A stretch of DNA of 64,000 nt, from NCBI RefSeq assembly GCF_001316285.1, contig NZ_BBDO01000008.1, positions 1 through 64,000 of the forward strand. Direction: 5' to 3'. How positions within the stretch are numbered: the stretch's first letter is position 1; each line of letters starts with the position of its first letter. The position numbers and the translations under genes were made by a program. This stretch comes from Vulcanisaeta sp. JCM 16161 (GTDB lineage: Archaea > Thermoproteota > Thermoprotei > Thermoproteales > Thermocladiaceae). This document shows positions 50,906 through 60,243 of this stretch, one piece after another. The notes beneath the pieces were generated by a model, which saw only the letters and a program-made list of their open reading frames with translations, was not told where the DNA came from and searched no databases.

Positions 50906-50928
50906 GTATACGTTTACTTTACGTATAC
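50906..50928. promoter_or_regulatory. perfect inverted repeat after ubiD
   Basis: GTATACGT (50906-50913) and ACGTATAC (50921-50928) are separated by seven bases. It begins directly after the UbiD stop and lies 56 bases before the ATP-grasp start. It could be a terminator-like hairpin or an operator. Confidence 0.45.
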
Positions 50929-50983
50929 CTTTATTCAATTTTAATGATTATTGCCCGGGCTAATTAATAAAAGGAGGTTTTTA

Positions 50984-51897
50984 ATGCGTCGTGATGTGGA
51001 TATCGGCATCATCAGGCCTTATGAGGTTGAGTATAACCCTGAGGATGTGGTTGATCTAGAGGATGCCATTAGGTCACTGGGCCATAGAGTTAGGAGGATC
51101 TACATTGATATGGTTGGTGTTAGGTTTGGTAGGGGCCGTATTGATTATTATCAATTAATTGGTAGGTCCAATTATGAGGAGTTGAGTGTATCAGGTGCAA
51201 TACTTAGGCATATAGGGTGATTAGGGATTTTGAGCAGTTTGTACATAGGTTATGGGTTGTTAGGGCCCTTGAACTTGGTGGTGTCTACGTGATGAATCCC
51301 GTGATGAATTGGATGATGGCTAGTGATAAGTTCATATCATTAATGTTATTGGCTAAGCACGGGTTACCAGTGCCTGATACCGTGGTTAGTGAAAACATGT
51401 TCGTTGCCTATAACGCGGTTAAGGAGTTCGGTAGGTCTGTGGTTAAGCAGATTAGGGGTGCCATGGGCTTTGGAGTTTTTCAGGTTGATGATGCTGATGT
51501 CGCCATGCACATATTCAGTTACTTAACAAACCTGAACAAGCCAATGTATGTGCAGAGGTTCCTTGATAAGGTTGGTAATGGCGATTACAGGGTTGTGGTT
51601 GTTGGTAATGAGGTTATAGGCGCCGAGTTTAGGAGGGGCATTACATGGAAGAGCAATGTTGCCCAGGGGGCCAAGCCGGAACCCACCAGAGTTACCAATG
51701 AATTAAGTGAATTGGCGTTAAAGGCTATTCAGGTCCTTGGGCTTGATTATGGTGGTGTTGATATTGCCGAGACCAGAGATGGGTACTTCATACTTGAGGT
51801 TAACCCAACAATGTCCTGGCAGGGATTCAAGAGGGCCACCGGGATCAACCCTGCTAAGTATATCGTAAGCTACCTAATTAGTAAGGTGAAGGCTTAG
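50984..51897 (+). CDS. RimK/LysX-type ATP-grasp ligase (frameshifted)
   Basis: ATG 50984 is preceded by a strong Shine-Dalgarno sequence (GGAGGT). The N-terminal part (DVDIGIIRPYEVEYNPEDVV) joins at 51217, through a GTGA overlap or an indel, to the ATP-grasp core. Core text: VRALELGGVYVMNPVMNWMM, VVKQIRGAMGFGVF, and the metal-binding end YFILEVNPTMSWQGFKRATG with NPT. The repaired length is about 304 residues. It forms an amide or isopeptide bond on an amino acid or protein carboxylate. The substrate is unknown. Confidence 0.78.
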
Positions 51898-52836
51898 GCT
51901 ATTCTTGAGGCGATTCTAATAACCTTTAATGCTACGTCCACGGAGTCCAGGCCAAATACATAGGTAACTGGCTCCAGTGCATAACCACCTAGGTCAATCA
52001 CAGCCTCTAACGTGGGGTCCTTAATGAGTGAGTTGGTTACGGCATTAATCACCTCATCCTCATTGGAGCTTTCATGAGGACCGACCTTGGCATAGCGCAT
52101 ATTTAACTCCGTAAGCACGCGTTCTATCTTATCGTCATATTTAATACTCGCCACAGACCTGTACCTGGGGTTCGCACTCATGCACTTAATAATTAACCTA
52201 CCCAAATGCCTACTTCCACCATAGATGGGCCTCGACCCTATGATAACCCTCCCATCATGGGCATCAATCCTGCCAGGAACGCCAACAACGTCGTCCTCCA
52301 TCATCGCGCCCGGTTTGGCCTCAACAATGTTCATGAGGACCCTCGGTATCACGGCCTGGATCTCGGGGTGAGCCTCAAGAATTGATAATGCCCTCTCCAC
52401 ATTCCTGATTATCGAATCCGAAATACCCGTAATTAATACCGAGCATACATTACAATTCGCTGGTAATGAAGGAACAAGCCTTCTATGGGCGTCGCACATT
52501 CTTAAGGAGCCCAGTTCCATTAATATGGCGTTGGTTAGGTATTCAAGTGCTTCATACTCCCTACCACCTAGTATTAACTCTACAACGTTTTTAACAACCT
52601 CAAGCACCCAATCCCTGCTAATGCCCAGGGATTCAACCTTACTGAGTAATTCATTGTAATCCCTACTCACGTACCTATTAACCGCCGGTTGCGTTACGCC
52701 AAGTATCTTAGCCACCCTAAGTTGGCTATACCCACTCTCGAGTAGCTTCTTGGCAACTAGGCTCCTTATTATTGGCAATACATTCTCAACGGCAAACTCA
52801 AGCCTGTGCTTATACTCACGGGTTAATACAAAGCAT
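51894..52836 (-). CDS. thiR: ThiR: HTH-ThiN transcription regulator of thiamin genes
   Basis: A helix-turn-helix near the N-terminus (SQLRVAKILGVTQPAVNRYV) is followed by a Cys pair (PANCNVCSVL) and a ThiN-like ligand domain (GSRPIYGGSRHLGRLIIKCM, SVASIKYDDKIERVLTELNM). The text parallels the ThiN part of ThiDN here. ThiR-type regulators sense thiamin phosphate. The frame is open upstream of the usual start (KHRLEFAVENVLPIIRSLVA). A TATA-like TAAAAGTAAG points to ATG 52836, which needs one indel to join. The 3' end overlaps the ATP-grasp gene by four bases. Confidence 0.78.
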
Positions 52837-52867
52837 TGTCACTATTAATCCTTACTTTTACACTTCA

Positions 52868-53587
52868 CTAGATACTCCTCATCTCACTTATCATCTTAGC
52901 AACGATATCGATCGGGTCATCATTTGCCGAGTACTTACTAATTACGTTACCACCCTTAGTCAGTAAAACCAGGTATTTATTACCCACCATTGTCTGTCCT
53001 TCATTGAGGTACGTCCTAACCAATAAGTACTTATCACCGCTCAGTAGTGCTATTTCCAGGGGCATTGACGGTATTCTACACATGCATGACGCATTAACTC
53101 GACCCACGCTGGCGTAATTACGTAAAATGCCAAGTATCGTTAATACCGTTTTAATACTCCCTGAACTCACGTATCCCGTGTTTATGAATAACGTATCTCC
53201 AACCCTGTATGGGCATATTAATGGGTAATAATCGGAATACCCGGAATTTGGGTCTCCAATCAGTATGAAGGCATTCCTTATGGTGACCCAGTCACTGTAC
53301 TTCCTAAGGTCGACGCCACCCCTACCGGGTATTCTAACTAGGGAGTCCTCACTTAATGTGTATGAGCCGTACCTACTGCCCATGTCCATGGCCTTAATCA
53401 CATACTGACCAAAGGATGCGATGGCTACGTGACCCACCACCTGCCTATCCACCTTAAGCTCTTCAATAAGTTCAATGCCATTAACACTGCCTAATGTCGT
53501 GGTAGTCCCATCAATGCTCCACACAGCCAACTCCTTACCGACCCTACCAATCACTAGTACGATGGGTACCTTGAATGATGTGATCAT
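52868..53587 (-). CDS. hypothetical protein, 239 residues
   Basis: Intact and soluble. Beta-rich N-terminal half (VPIVLVIGRVGKELAVWSID, VGHVAIASFGQYVIKA). The middle has SLVRIPGRGGVDLRKYSDWV and FILIGDPNSGYSDYYPLICP, and the C-terminus LLVRTYLNEGQTMVGNKYLV. The last segment looks like a roadblock/longin-type strand-helix pattern, but I cannot name a family. It shares a divergent promoter with the wHTH gene at 53646. Confidence 0.5.
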   Translation of the reverse strand: MITSFKVPIVLVIGRVGKELAVWSIDGTTTTLGSVNGIELIEELKVDRQVVGHVAIASFGQYVIKAMDMGSRYGSYTLSEDSLVRIPGRGGVDLRKYSDWVTIRNAFILIGDPNSGYSDYYPLICPYRVGDTLFINTGYVSSGSIKTVLTILGILRNYASVGRVNASCMCRIPSMPLEIALLSGDKYLLVRTYLNEGQTMVGNKYLVLLTKGGNVISKYSANDDPIDIVAKMISEMRSI

Positions 53588-53645
53588 TAATTGCTCCTTT
53601 TAAATTAATTATTTAAGATTTATATTAGCACGCAATACTTACCGC

Positions 53646-54101
53646 ATGACATTGGCAATAAGTGACGATTTAATAAGGAGATTAATAGAGGTTGTCGATG
53701 ATAAGTGGGTTAGTGTTGATGAAGTGGAGCACCTGTTAGGTGTAAAAATAAATATGGACTTGATTAATAAATTAAGTAGGTCCGGTTTCTTCGAGGTAAT
53801 GTATAGTACGTTAGACGGCACGTTTTACATAAAGAGGAGGATTATTGGTAATGCCGTAACTGATAATACCAGGAACGGCATTGGTGATTTGGGTAATGGT
53901 AGGAATAAGTTAAATCTTCAGAGGATTGTGGATAAGATGAGGAGTGAGATTCAGGGGATGATGCCGAAGCCGCAGTTTGAGGAGTGGCTTAGTAGTAATG
54001 TCTCTGATAATTGGCGTTTGATCTATAATCAATTACTAAATGATGGGGTTATTGAGGAGGTCATTGTTTCGGGAATGGTCTTCGTAAAGGTAAATAAGTG
54101 A
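53646..54101 (+). CDS. putative two-winged-helix protein
   Basis: 151 residues. Two HTH-like segments: WVSVDEVEHLLGVKINMDLI (residues 21-40) and MPKPQFEEWLSSNVSDNWRL (106-125), each followed by a strand pair (FYIKRRI; VIVSGMVFVKVNK). It is probably DNA-binding. No family is recognised. It is convergent with the gene at 54108. Confidence 0.5.
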   Translation: MTLAISDDLIRRLIEVVDDKWVSVDEVEHLLGVKINMDLINKLSRSGFFEVMYSTLDGTFYIKRRIIGNAVTDNTRNGIGDLGNGRNKLNLQRIVDKMRSEIQGMMPKPQFEEWLSSNVSDNWRLIYNQLLNDGVIEEVIVSGMVFVKVNK

Positions 54102-54107
54102 TTAACT

Positions 54108-54608
54108 TCACGGTATTGCAATGTACATGTCACCCCTCTTCTTAAGCATACCTGCAAATACACCCCACTCGGCCAGTAATATCTCGAGTAGGTGCCTAAT
54201 ACCTGGTTCCCTGGCCTCCACATAGCCCTTCTCGTTTAGTTCCTCGATAAGGTCATCAATCGTGAATGGCTTATGCAATCCCAGGCTATAGGCCGTATGA
54301 AATGGCTCAAGGTTTAGCAGTTTTTGCCGAAGTATTTTCTTCCTATCACTAATTTTAGCGTTTAGGAATTCCCTACCCTCATTTGTTATCTTCACATCAC
54401 CGCCCTTAACCTCAACAAACCCAAGATATACGGCGGCATTTAACGCGGGCATCAAGTCATCAATGTCGGACTCCATCTCCTTCGCAATCATGAATATGTC
54501 GGCCTGCCCCTTAAACTCATTGGCGAGTGTATCAATTAATCCAAGCACATCGGCAAACCTCGCATCTAAGGGCATAAATGGCAAATCGGGCATAAAACCT
54601 GCTTCCAT
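54108..54608 (-). CDS. stand-alone AAA-associated C-terminal domain protein
   Basis: FMPLDARFADVLGLIDTLAN (residues 11-30) and ADIFMIAKEMESDIDDLMPA, then LNAAVYLGFVEVKGGDVKIT, match the domain found at the C-terminus of nitrate/sulfonate-type ABC ATPases. Here it is not fused to an ATPase. No ABC ATPase is in the window. The Met at 54593 is an alternative start. It could act as a free regulatory wHTH-like module. Confidence 0.65.
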   Translation of the reverse strand: MEAGFMPDLPFMPLDARFADVLGLIDTLANEFKGQADIFMIAKEMESDIDDLMPALNAAVYLGFVEVKGGDVKITNEGREFLNAKISDRKKILRQKLLNLEPFHTAYSLGLHKPFTIDDLIEELNEKGYVEAREPGIRHLLEILLAEWGVFAGMLKKRGDMYIAIP

Positions 54609-54665
54609 AGGTTATCACTTTAGTGGTTAATAAGTATTATTTTCGAGTAAAACCCACCATTATAA

Positions 54666-55208
54666 TCATGAAAGAATTAACCTATGTGAAATTACCCTAC
54701 ACTTATCACAAACCTCAACATACTCATTAACCCACGTCCTCCACCTACGTGAGTAATACCTTGAGGAGTATACTAGGGTCATTGGTGAGCCACAGCTTGG
54801 GCAGGCATCCCCCATCAGTACTACGTTACTGGCCTCCCTATAGAAGTTCGTTATTGCAAGGTTAATGCCATCCTCAAGATCCTCCTCAAGCCTATCAATG
54901 TTTATTGTGTATACCTTAATATTCAATTCCTTATTAAACCAATAACGCGCCCTTGACAAATTATTAACTATGTAATCACTGATTACGTAAGGCCTTTCAG
55001 AAACAACAAACAATGCATTGATATCGTTAAGCTCAAGCTCCTCAATCATGTCAAGCGGGTTCGACCACCATGGGAAGTAATCTCCAGGAACGACCCAGAC
55101 CTTAGCCCTTAACCTATTAAGGTCCGCCTTCACTGAATCGTCATGGATAATCCTAATCCTAAACCCCCTATTCCTCAATACCTCAATAACCCTATCAATA
55201 ATCCTCAT
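54666..55208 (-). CDS. hypothetical protein with C-terminal zinc ribbon
   Basis: 180 residues. Alpha/beta N-terminal domain (VIEVLRNRGFRIRIIHDDSV, INALFVVSERPYVISDYIVN) suggests a nuclease- or helicase-associated fold. C-terminal CPSCGSPM...CDKC (residues 137-169) is a zinc ribbon. No family is recognised. It lies downstream of tatD on the same strand, separated by the C/D sRNA candidate. Confidence 0.5.
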   Translation of the reverse strand: MRIIDRVIEVLRNRGFRIRIIHDDSVKADLNRLRAKVWVVPGDYFPWWSNPLDMIEELELNDINALFVVSERPYVISDYIVNNLSRARYWFNKELNIKVYTINIDRLEEDLEDGINLAITNFYREASNVVLMGDACPSCGSPMTLVYSSRYYSRRWRTWVNEYVEVCDKCRVISHRLILS

Positions 55209-55275
55209 GGTATTTCCTCAACTAATAACCATGACGGGTTAATAAATTATTTATTACCTCCAGGAAAGTACTAAA

Positions 55276-55330
55276 TGAGTGATGAGGACCGGAGAGATGA
55301 CCAATGAAGAGACCACGCAGGACTGACTCA
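55276..55330 (+). ncRNA. C/D box sRNA, candidate
   Basis: Plus strand: C box GTGATGA (55279-55285) and D box CTGA (55323-55326), held by a four-base terminal stem TGAG/CTCA. Internal D'-like ATGA (55297-55300) and C'-like ATGAAGA (55304-55310) leave guides of 11 and 12 bases. The 3' end overlaps the last bases of the convergent tatD gene. C and D plus the stem are convincing. The internal boxes are degenerate. Confidence 0.6.
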
Positions 55331-56110
55331 CCTCCTACCCAATCGAAACACCGATAATGTATTCTCAACAATGATATTACCCAGTTCTATTGGGTCAACG
55401 TTCCGAATCTTTGAGAGCTCCATCAACACAACCCTAATGTGAACAGGTCTCGATGCCTCATCAGGGCTAGGCCCAAGCTCTGGCGTGTCGCTTTCAAGGA
55501 GTACTCGATTTAGGGGTAGTACCATGGCTAGATCCCTCTTTTGTCTCGACCTGGTTATGGTTGGTGGTATTGAGAAGTAACAACCAAGTTCGAGTAATCT
55601 CATTACCTGCTCCTTACTGCCATTAAATGCATGCATTATGCATTTAACGGGTCCGTACTTACTCAGTAATTTAATAACGTCATCCTCGGCATCCCTTGAA
55701 TGGATTATTAATGGTAGGTCAAGGTCCTTAGCCAGTAATATCCACTTGGTGAATATGTGCCGTGAAATCTCCCTAAGCATTCTATCTCTAACAACGCTAT
55801 AGTCGAGCCCGACCTCACCAATACCAACAATTAAATCCCTCCTCTCATTAATGATCCTAGTGATTTCCTGAACCTCCCTAATATCGAAACCCCCATAGTC
55901 ATACCCCAACGCTGTATAGACGAACCCACTATGCCTATTCACGAGATTCAGGGCATTGCCCACTTCGTTAAGTCTCATGGTCACATTAATTATGGCTAAT
56001 AATCCACCCCTACGAGCCTCATCAATTAGCTCATCCGCGTGTTCGTACACATCCCACCTACTTAAATGGGCATGTGTGTCTATCAAGGCCCCAAGCTTCG
56101 TGGTAGTCAC
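55328..56110 (-). CDS. tatD: TatD-family metal-dependent hydrolase
   Basis: Intact, 260 residues. IDTHAHLSRWD (HxH metal site, residues 11-21), VGIGEVGLDYSVV (Glu ligand), LIIHSRDAEDDV, KCIMHAFNGSKEQV and LLESDTPELGPSPDEASRP (final Asp) are all in place. It probably acts as a 3'-5' DNase or deoxyribonuclease in DNA repair. It is divergent from the gene at 56192. Confidence 0.9.
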   Translation of the reverse strand: MTTTKLGALIDTHAHLSRWDVYEHADELIDEARRGGLLAIINVTMRLNEVGNALNLVNRHSGFVYTALGYDYGGFDIREVQEITRIINERRDLIVGIGEVGLDYSVVRDRMLREISRHIFTKWILLAKDLDLPLIIHSRDAEDDVIKLLSKYGPVKCIMHAFNGSKEQVMRLLELGCYFSIPPTITRSRQKRDLAMVLPLNRVLLESDTPELGPSPDEASRPVHIRVVLMELSKIRNVDPIELGNIIVENTLSVFRLGRR

Positions 56111-56191
56111 TCCTATAAATTAATTTATTTTGAACTTATAGGGCTGGGGCGTTAAGTATAGGTTTTTAAAGAGCCATTACTGCGTAACTCG

Positions 56192-56601
56192 ATGTCGGCA
56201 CTCAACATAAACCCATTAATCTACAGGTTTGTTAGGTACTGCCTAAACAGGGCTTACCTGGAGCTTGACGACTCTAGCTATCGGCTGATGAGAGGTATAG
56301 CCTAGAGACTATATTATCGATAATTAGGCAGGCTGAGGATAATTGGCAGGACATTGATGATGTCGTGAAGTTCATAAGTAATGAATTACCAAGGATCTAT
56401 GGAGAGGCTCTCGAGAGACTCCCTGATAAGATAGTTGATGATTTATTTGAGAAGATTTTAAATAATTGTAAGGACCTTGATGAGGTCAAGACGGACCCGA
56501 GGGTGCTTAATGCAATTGATAACGCTCTTGAGAGTATGAAGAACATAAAGAAGAAGTTCCTTGAGGGTTCCAAGACGAGGATTTACGAGCCATCAGCATA
56601 A
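56192..56601 (+). CDS. hypothetical helical protein (frameshifted)
   Basis: ATG 56192 (MSALNINPLIYRFVRYCLNR) with a TATA-like GGTTTTTAAAG 26 bases before. An indel near 56305 shifts the frame to ERYSLETILSIIRQAEDNWQ, and it ends at 56601. About 136 residues, almost all helical and acidic (PDKIVDDLFEKILNNCKDLD). It is the first gene of the helicase/HerA/M48 set and lies 43 bases before the XPD-like helicase gene. No family. Confidence 0.55.
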
Positions 56602-56644
56602 ATCAGTGCCTAATTAATTGGTTTGAGCATAATTATACTGAGTA

Positions 56645-58240
56645 ATGGATATTACTGATTACGTATACTCAATATTGAGGGAGAAGGATATAGTCCTACT
56701 AAATGCCTATCCAGGCTTTGGTAAGTCTAGGATAGCGGTAGCAGTGGCTAAGAGGTGGGTTGATGATGGTGGTCAAGTATTAATAATAACTAGGTCTAGG
56801 GCAGAGGCGCTGCAGCTTTGTGAATTCGCAAGGCAGGTCGGTATTAGGGATAGGGCATCATTGTTCCTTGGCAGGGAATTAATGTGCCCATTTAGTGCAC
56901 GTAACTCTAAGCAATGCCTACTATATAGGTTAAGCGGTAAGTGTAGGGTTTGGAAGACCGAGGTAACGGCACCCATAATGACCTGCAATCCCCTTGACTT
57001 ATTTAATGATGGTTTATGCCCATACGAGGTTAATGAGGCCCTTGCCCATCAATTACCCATAGTCATATCAACCCACGCATACCTATCGAGCCCTGAACTT
57101 TATGGTAAAGTAATGAGCATAATCAATACCTGGGATAAACCCCTTGTAATAATTGATGAGTTCCATAATGTTGCCGCTGGTCTTGAGGAATCAATAGGTA
57201 TAAACCTCGATGAGTTAAGGCAGTGGGCGCTGCATGGTAATGACATAGCCAGCAAATTGCTTGATAGGGTGAGTAATTACGTACCGCAAAGGGAGGTTGT
57301 GGTTTTAAGGAGGTTTGACATTGATGACTTACTAAAGGGGTCGGAATTAATTAATGATAAGGTTATTGAAATACTAACGCACTTTGGAAATGACCTATGC
57401 GCATTTACGTATGACGGTAAGCTGGTCAGGCTTAGGTGCCTCTCGCTTAAGCCCATCCACGATTTAATAATGAAGTCACAAAAGGCCCTCCTTCTAACGG
57501 CCTCCATTAGCAAGAGATTCTCCTACATTATGAGCATTTACTCTAAGCCATCATACTACGTGGCAGTGGATTCCCTGCCAATGGAATACCGGGAAAACCT
57601 AACAATCATCTCCATAGTGGATGTTGAGTTCACGCATAGGAATAGGTTATTGAGGGAGTACCTGGAAATCGTTAATAGGAGTATTAAGGCATTTATTGAT
57701 TCGTCACCACCAACCGGTGGTTTAGCCATTTTCTTCCCAAGCATTGAGTACCTAAGCACCTATGTTAGCAAATACGCCCCACCAGTTTGGGGAGTACCGA
57801 CCTTCGTGCTTAGGGATAGTTCTGAAGCTGTGAATGCCATTGGGGCGTTCAAGGAGAATGCTAGGGTTACTAAGTCACTAATAATAACGTATGCGCAAAA
57901 CCCAATTGGTGAAGGCGTTAACTTCCTTGAGCAGGAACTGGTCGGCGTCATGATCATAGGGTTTCCACTGCCCCAATATAGTCAATGGAGTTTCCTAAAG
58001 TCCCGTTATTACGGAAGGCTAGGGATCAATGGATTCACGACCACCTACTTATTCCCAGCCGTATCAACGACTACGCAGATAATTGGTAGGTTACTGAGGG
58101 ACTTGGATAGGCATAGAAAGGTCGCTGTACTGCTTGATGGGAGATTCTACCGCTACAGGAGGTACATGCCTAAGTGGCTCGTGTCCAGGATGAAGCCGTT
58201 GAGGCTGTCTCAATTCCTAAATGCATCATTATGGAAATAA
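56645..58240 (+). CDS. XPD/DinG-like superfamily 2 helicase
   Basis: Intact, 531 residues. Walker A NAYPGFGKSRIAVAVAKRW (residues 20-38). Four cysteines (MCPF, QCLL, KCRV, TCNP plus LCPY) lie between motifs I and II, as in the Fe-S cluster domain of XPD. Motif II is VIIDEFHN, and the C-terminal part has YAQNPIGEGVNFLEQELVGV and TTQIIGRLLRDLDRHRKVAV (motif VI). It is shorter than canonical XPD (about 550-600) with a reduced arch. It probably unwinds 5'-3'. The HerA-like gene follows. Confidence 0.82.
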   Translation: MDITDYVYSILREKDIVLLNAYPGFGKSRIAVAVAKRWVDDGGQVLIITRSRAEALQLCEFARQVGIRDRASLFLGRELMCPFSARNSKQCLLYRLSGKCRVWKTEVTAPIMTCNPLDLFNDGLCPYEVNEALAHQLPIVISTHAYLSSPELYGKVMSIINTWDKPLVIIDEFHNVAAGLEESIGINLDELRQWALHGNDIASKLLDRVSNYVPQREVVVLRRFDIDDLLKGSELINDKVIEILTHFGNDLCAFTYDGKLVRLRCLSLKPIHDLIMKSQKALLLTASISKRFSYIMSIYSKPSYYVAVDSLPMEYRENLTIISIVDVEFTHRNRLLREYLEIVNRSIKAFIDSSPPTGGLAIFFPSIEYLSTYVSKYAPPVWGVPTFVLRDSSEAVNAIGAFKENARVTKSLIITYAQNPIGEGVNFLEQELVGVMIIGFPLPQYSQWSFLKSRYYGRLGINGFTTTYLFPAVSTTTQIIGRLLRDLDRHRKVAVLLDGRFYRYRRYMPKWLVSRMKPLRLSQFLNASLWK

Positions 58241-58285
58241 ATGAGTTCATTATAGTGCCTTATAAGTCCTGTTGGGATTTTCATA

Positions 58286-59700
58286 ATGAAGTCTATGGAC
58301 GTGTTAAGTATTACTGCGGTAGCAATACCTGCCTCATTAGCCATTGCATCATTAGCGAGGGAATTCTCTGGAGATAAGGTTACGGTAGGCACGCGCATCA
58401 TGATACCCTACAGGGTACCGCTCGATAAGCATCTATGCATACTAGGCCCTACCAGGGGTGGTAAATCCTCCTGGTTAAAGCCATGATTAAGGAGCTCAGT
58501 CGAAAGTACGTGGTCACCGTGTTGGACTGGCACGGTGAATATGCAGGATTATTACCGACATTACCAACCTCTGCAATTAACATAGACCTTGAGAAGATAC
58601 CGCCGAAGTTATTAACCGAGATCCTAGCTTCGGCCTGGGGCTTAATGAGCCAAGTATGTACATGCTATATAGGATGATCCGCGATGGTAATTATACAAGC
58701 TTTAATGACTTAATAAGTAAGATAGATAATTACCTCGTAAACACGAGGACAGAGGCCGAGATGAAGGCAGCCATATTGAGGAGACTTGAGTACTCGGCAA
58801 TGAATATCGGCAAGGGCATCATAGGCATTGAATCGCTCATGGAGGGCGATGCTGTCATAGACCTCAGTGACCTAACGATTATTGAGGAGAAGAGACTTGT
58901 CTCCTCATTAATACTAGCCGCTCTATACATGCATTACATGAGGAGGGGCTTGATAGAGAAGGGCGTTAAGCATGTATTAATCATTGAGGAGGCTCAAAAT
59001 CTACTTGACATGGGCGGTCCCGGTTACTCAATTATTGATCACATAATAATGGAGTTGGCAAAGTACGGTTTAAGGACCATCCTTGTGAGCAATGCCGTGC
59101 CGAAATCATCAATACTAAAGCATTGCAATGTAGTGCTATTTAAGATAAATCCCGAACTCCTGGATGAGGGTGTGGTTTTTTTCCAGGAACTTAATTAATA
59201 AATTAAATGAGATGTCCACGGAGGAAGCAATAGTAATAACGAGTAAGGGTGTCACTAAGGTAAGGCCCTTGAGGGCGATTATCGAACCAACCCACATAAT
59301 CATTAGGGGGTCTAATGATTTAAGAAATGCGTCGTCGCAGGAAGCCACCTTTTCAACAGGCAATGGAGGATTTAATGAAAGATTAGGTGGTAGAGTAAGT
59401 AATGATGGGACTGAGGTTAAAGCCATTAATACTAAGGCAAGTGTGAATCTGGGTAATGGCGATGATGGTAGGGCATCCGCGAAGCAGGTTAGCCCTAATA
59501 ATGAGTCCGAATTAATTAATGACTCAACTATTAGCAACGGTGACTCCTTATTTAGAAAGCAGGTAATGGAACTTGAAAGGGAGGTTGCCAATTTACGTGA
59601 TAAGGTTAATGAAATAGAAAGAATACTAGACGCAGACGAGAAACTCATTGAAAAGATACTGGAGCTTGATGGTAAATTGAAAAATAACCTACACGGTTGA
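58286..59700 (+). CDS. HerA-like ATPase with C-terminal coiled coil (frameshifted)
   Basis: Walker A LGPTRGGKSSWL (near residue 56) and TVLDWHGEYAGLLPTL precede the Walker B HVLIIEEAQNLLDMGGPG. MELAKYGLRTILVSNAVPKS holds the arginine/sensor region, all HerA/FtsK-like. Indels near 58480, 58640 and 59170. The C-terminus adds a low-complexity Asn/Ser/Gly linker and a coiled coil (MELEREVANLRDKVNEIERI) not usual in HerA. The N-terminus lacks a clear HAS barrel and instead has a hydrophobic segment (AVAIPASLAIASLA). No NurA is adjacent. Probably a hexameric DNA pump. Confidence 0.75.
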
Positions 59701-59805
59701 TTATAAAGGGATTTCATGAAACTCTAGCGTTTATTTATTACGAGAGTGTCTCCAATTCTCAATTTATTTATTTAAGTAGATATATACGAGAACCCTGGTG
59801 CCCTA

Positions 59806-60243
59806 ATGACGGTCTCGGAAAATTTAATGGTGGATACAAAGAAGGTGAAAATCCTAATACTCCAGATGTTAAAGGACATGGTTCTTAACGCAAAGGGTCA
59901 ATTAATAACCTTCAGACCCGCCAAGGTTGCCCAGGACATATCAATCTGGACTAGGAAAAGTCCACGCTCAGAGTCTGTGATAGTTAGGAATTTCCTTGAG
60001 GAGCTCGTTGAGCTCGGCCTCATTAGGGTTATTAAGAGGAGTGCCAGAGGTAAGGTTTACGGTATAATGAGGAATACAGAGTTCTGGTTAATCCTTGAGC
60101 ATAACAACGTTCATGAGATATTATCCTTCATCGACGGTTATAAATCGGCAAGGAGAAGTAATACAAGTATAAATATGCTGAGGGAATTAACTAATGCCCA
60201 AAAAAATAAACCTGGCACAGACAGCCACGAATGGTGGGAATAA
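59806..60243 (+). CDS. winged-helix protein
   Basis: 145 residues. Helical N-terminus (VKILILQMLKDMVLNAKGQL) and a wHTH with RPAKVAQDISIWTRKSPRSE, then FLEELVELGLIRVIKRSARG as recognition helix and wing. A basic, polar tail follows. The stop overlaps the M48 peptidase start by 13 bases, so the two are cotranslated. It probably regulates this gene set or binds DNA with the helicases. Confidence 0.6.
   Translation: MTVSENLMVDTKKVKILILQMLKDMVLNAKGQLITFRPAKVAQDISIWTRKSPRSESVIVRNFLEELVELGLIRVIKRSARGKVYGIMRNTEFWLILEHNNVHEILSFIDGYKSARRSNTSINMLRELTNAQKNKPGTDSHEWWE

Noticed and set aside
59136..59717. Long open frame (193 codons) on the minus strand
   Set aside because: It is antisense to the HerA C-terminal linker and coiled coil, is hydrophobic and Ser/Leu-rich without a family, and reflects codon use of the plus-strand gene.
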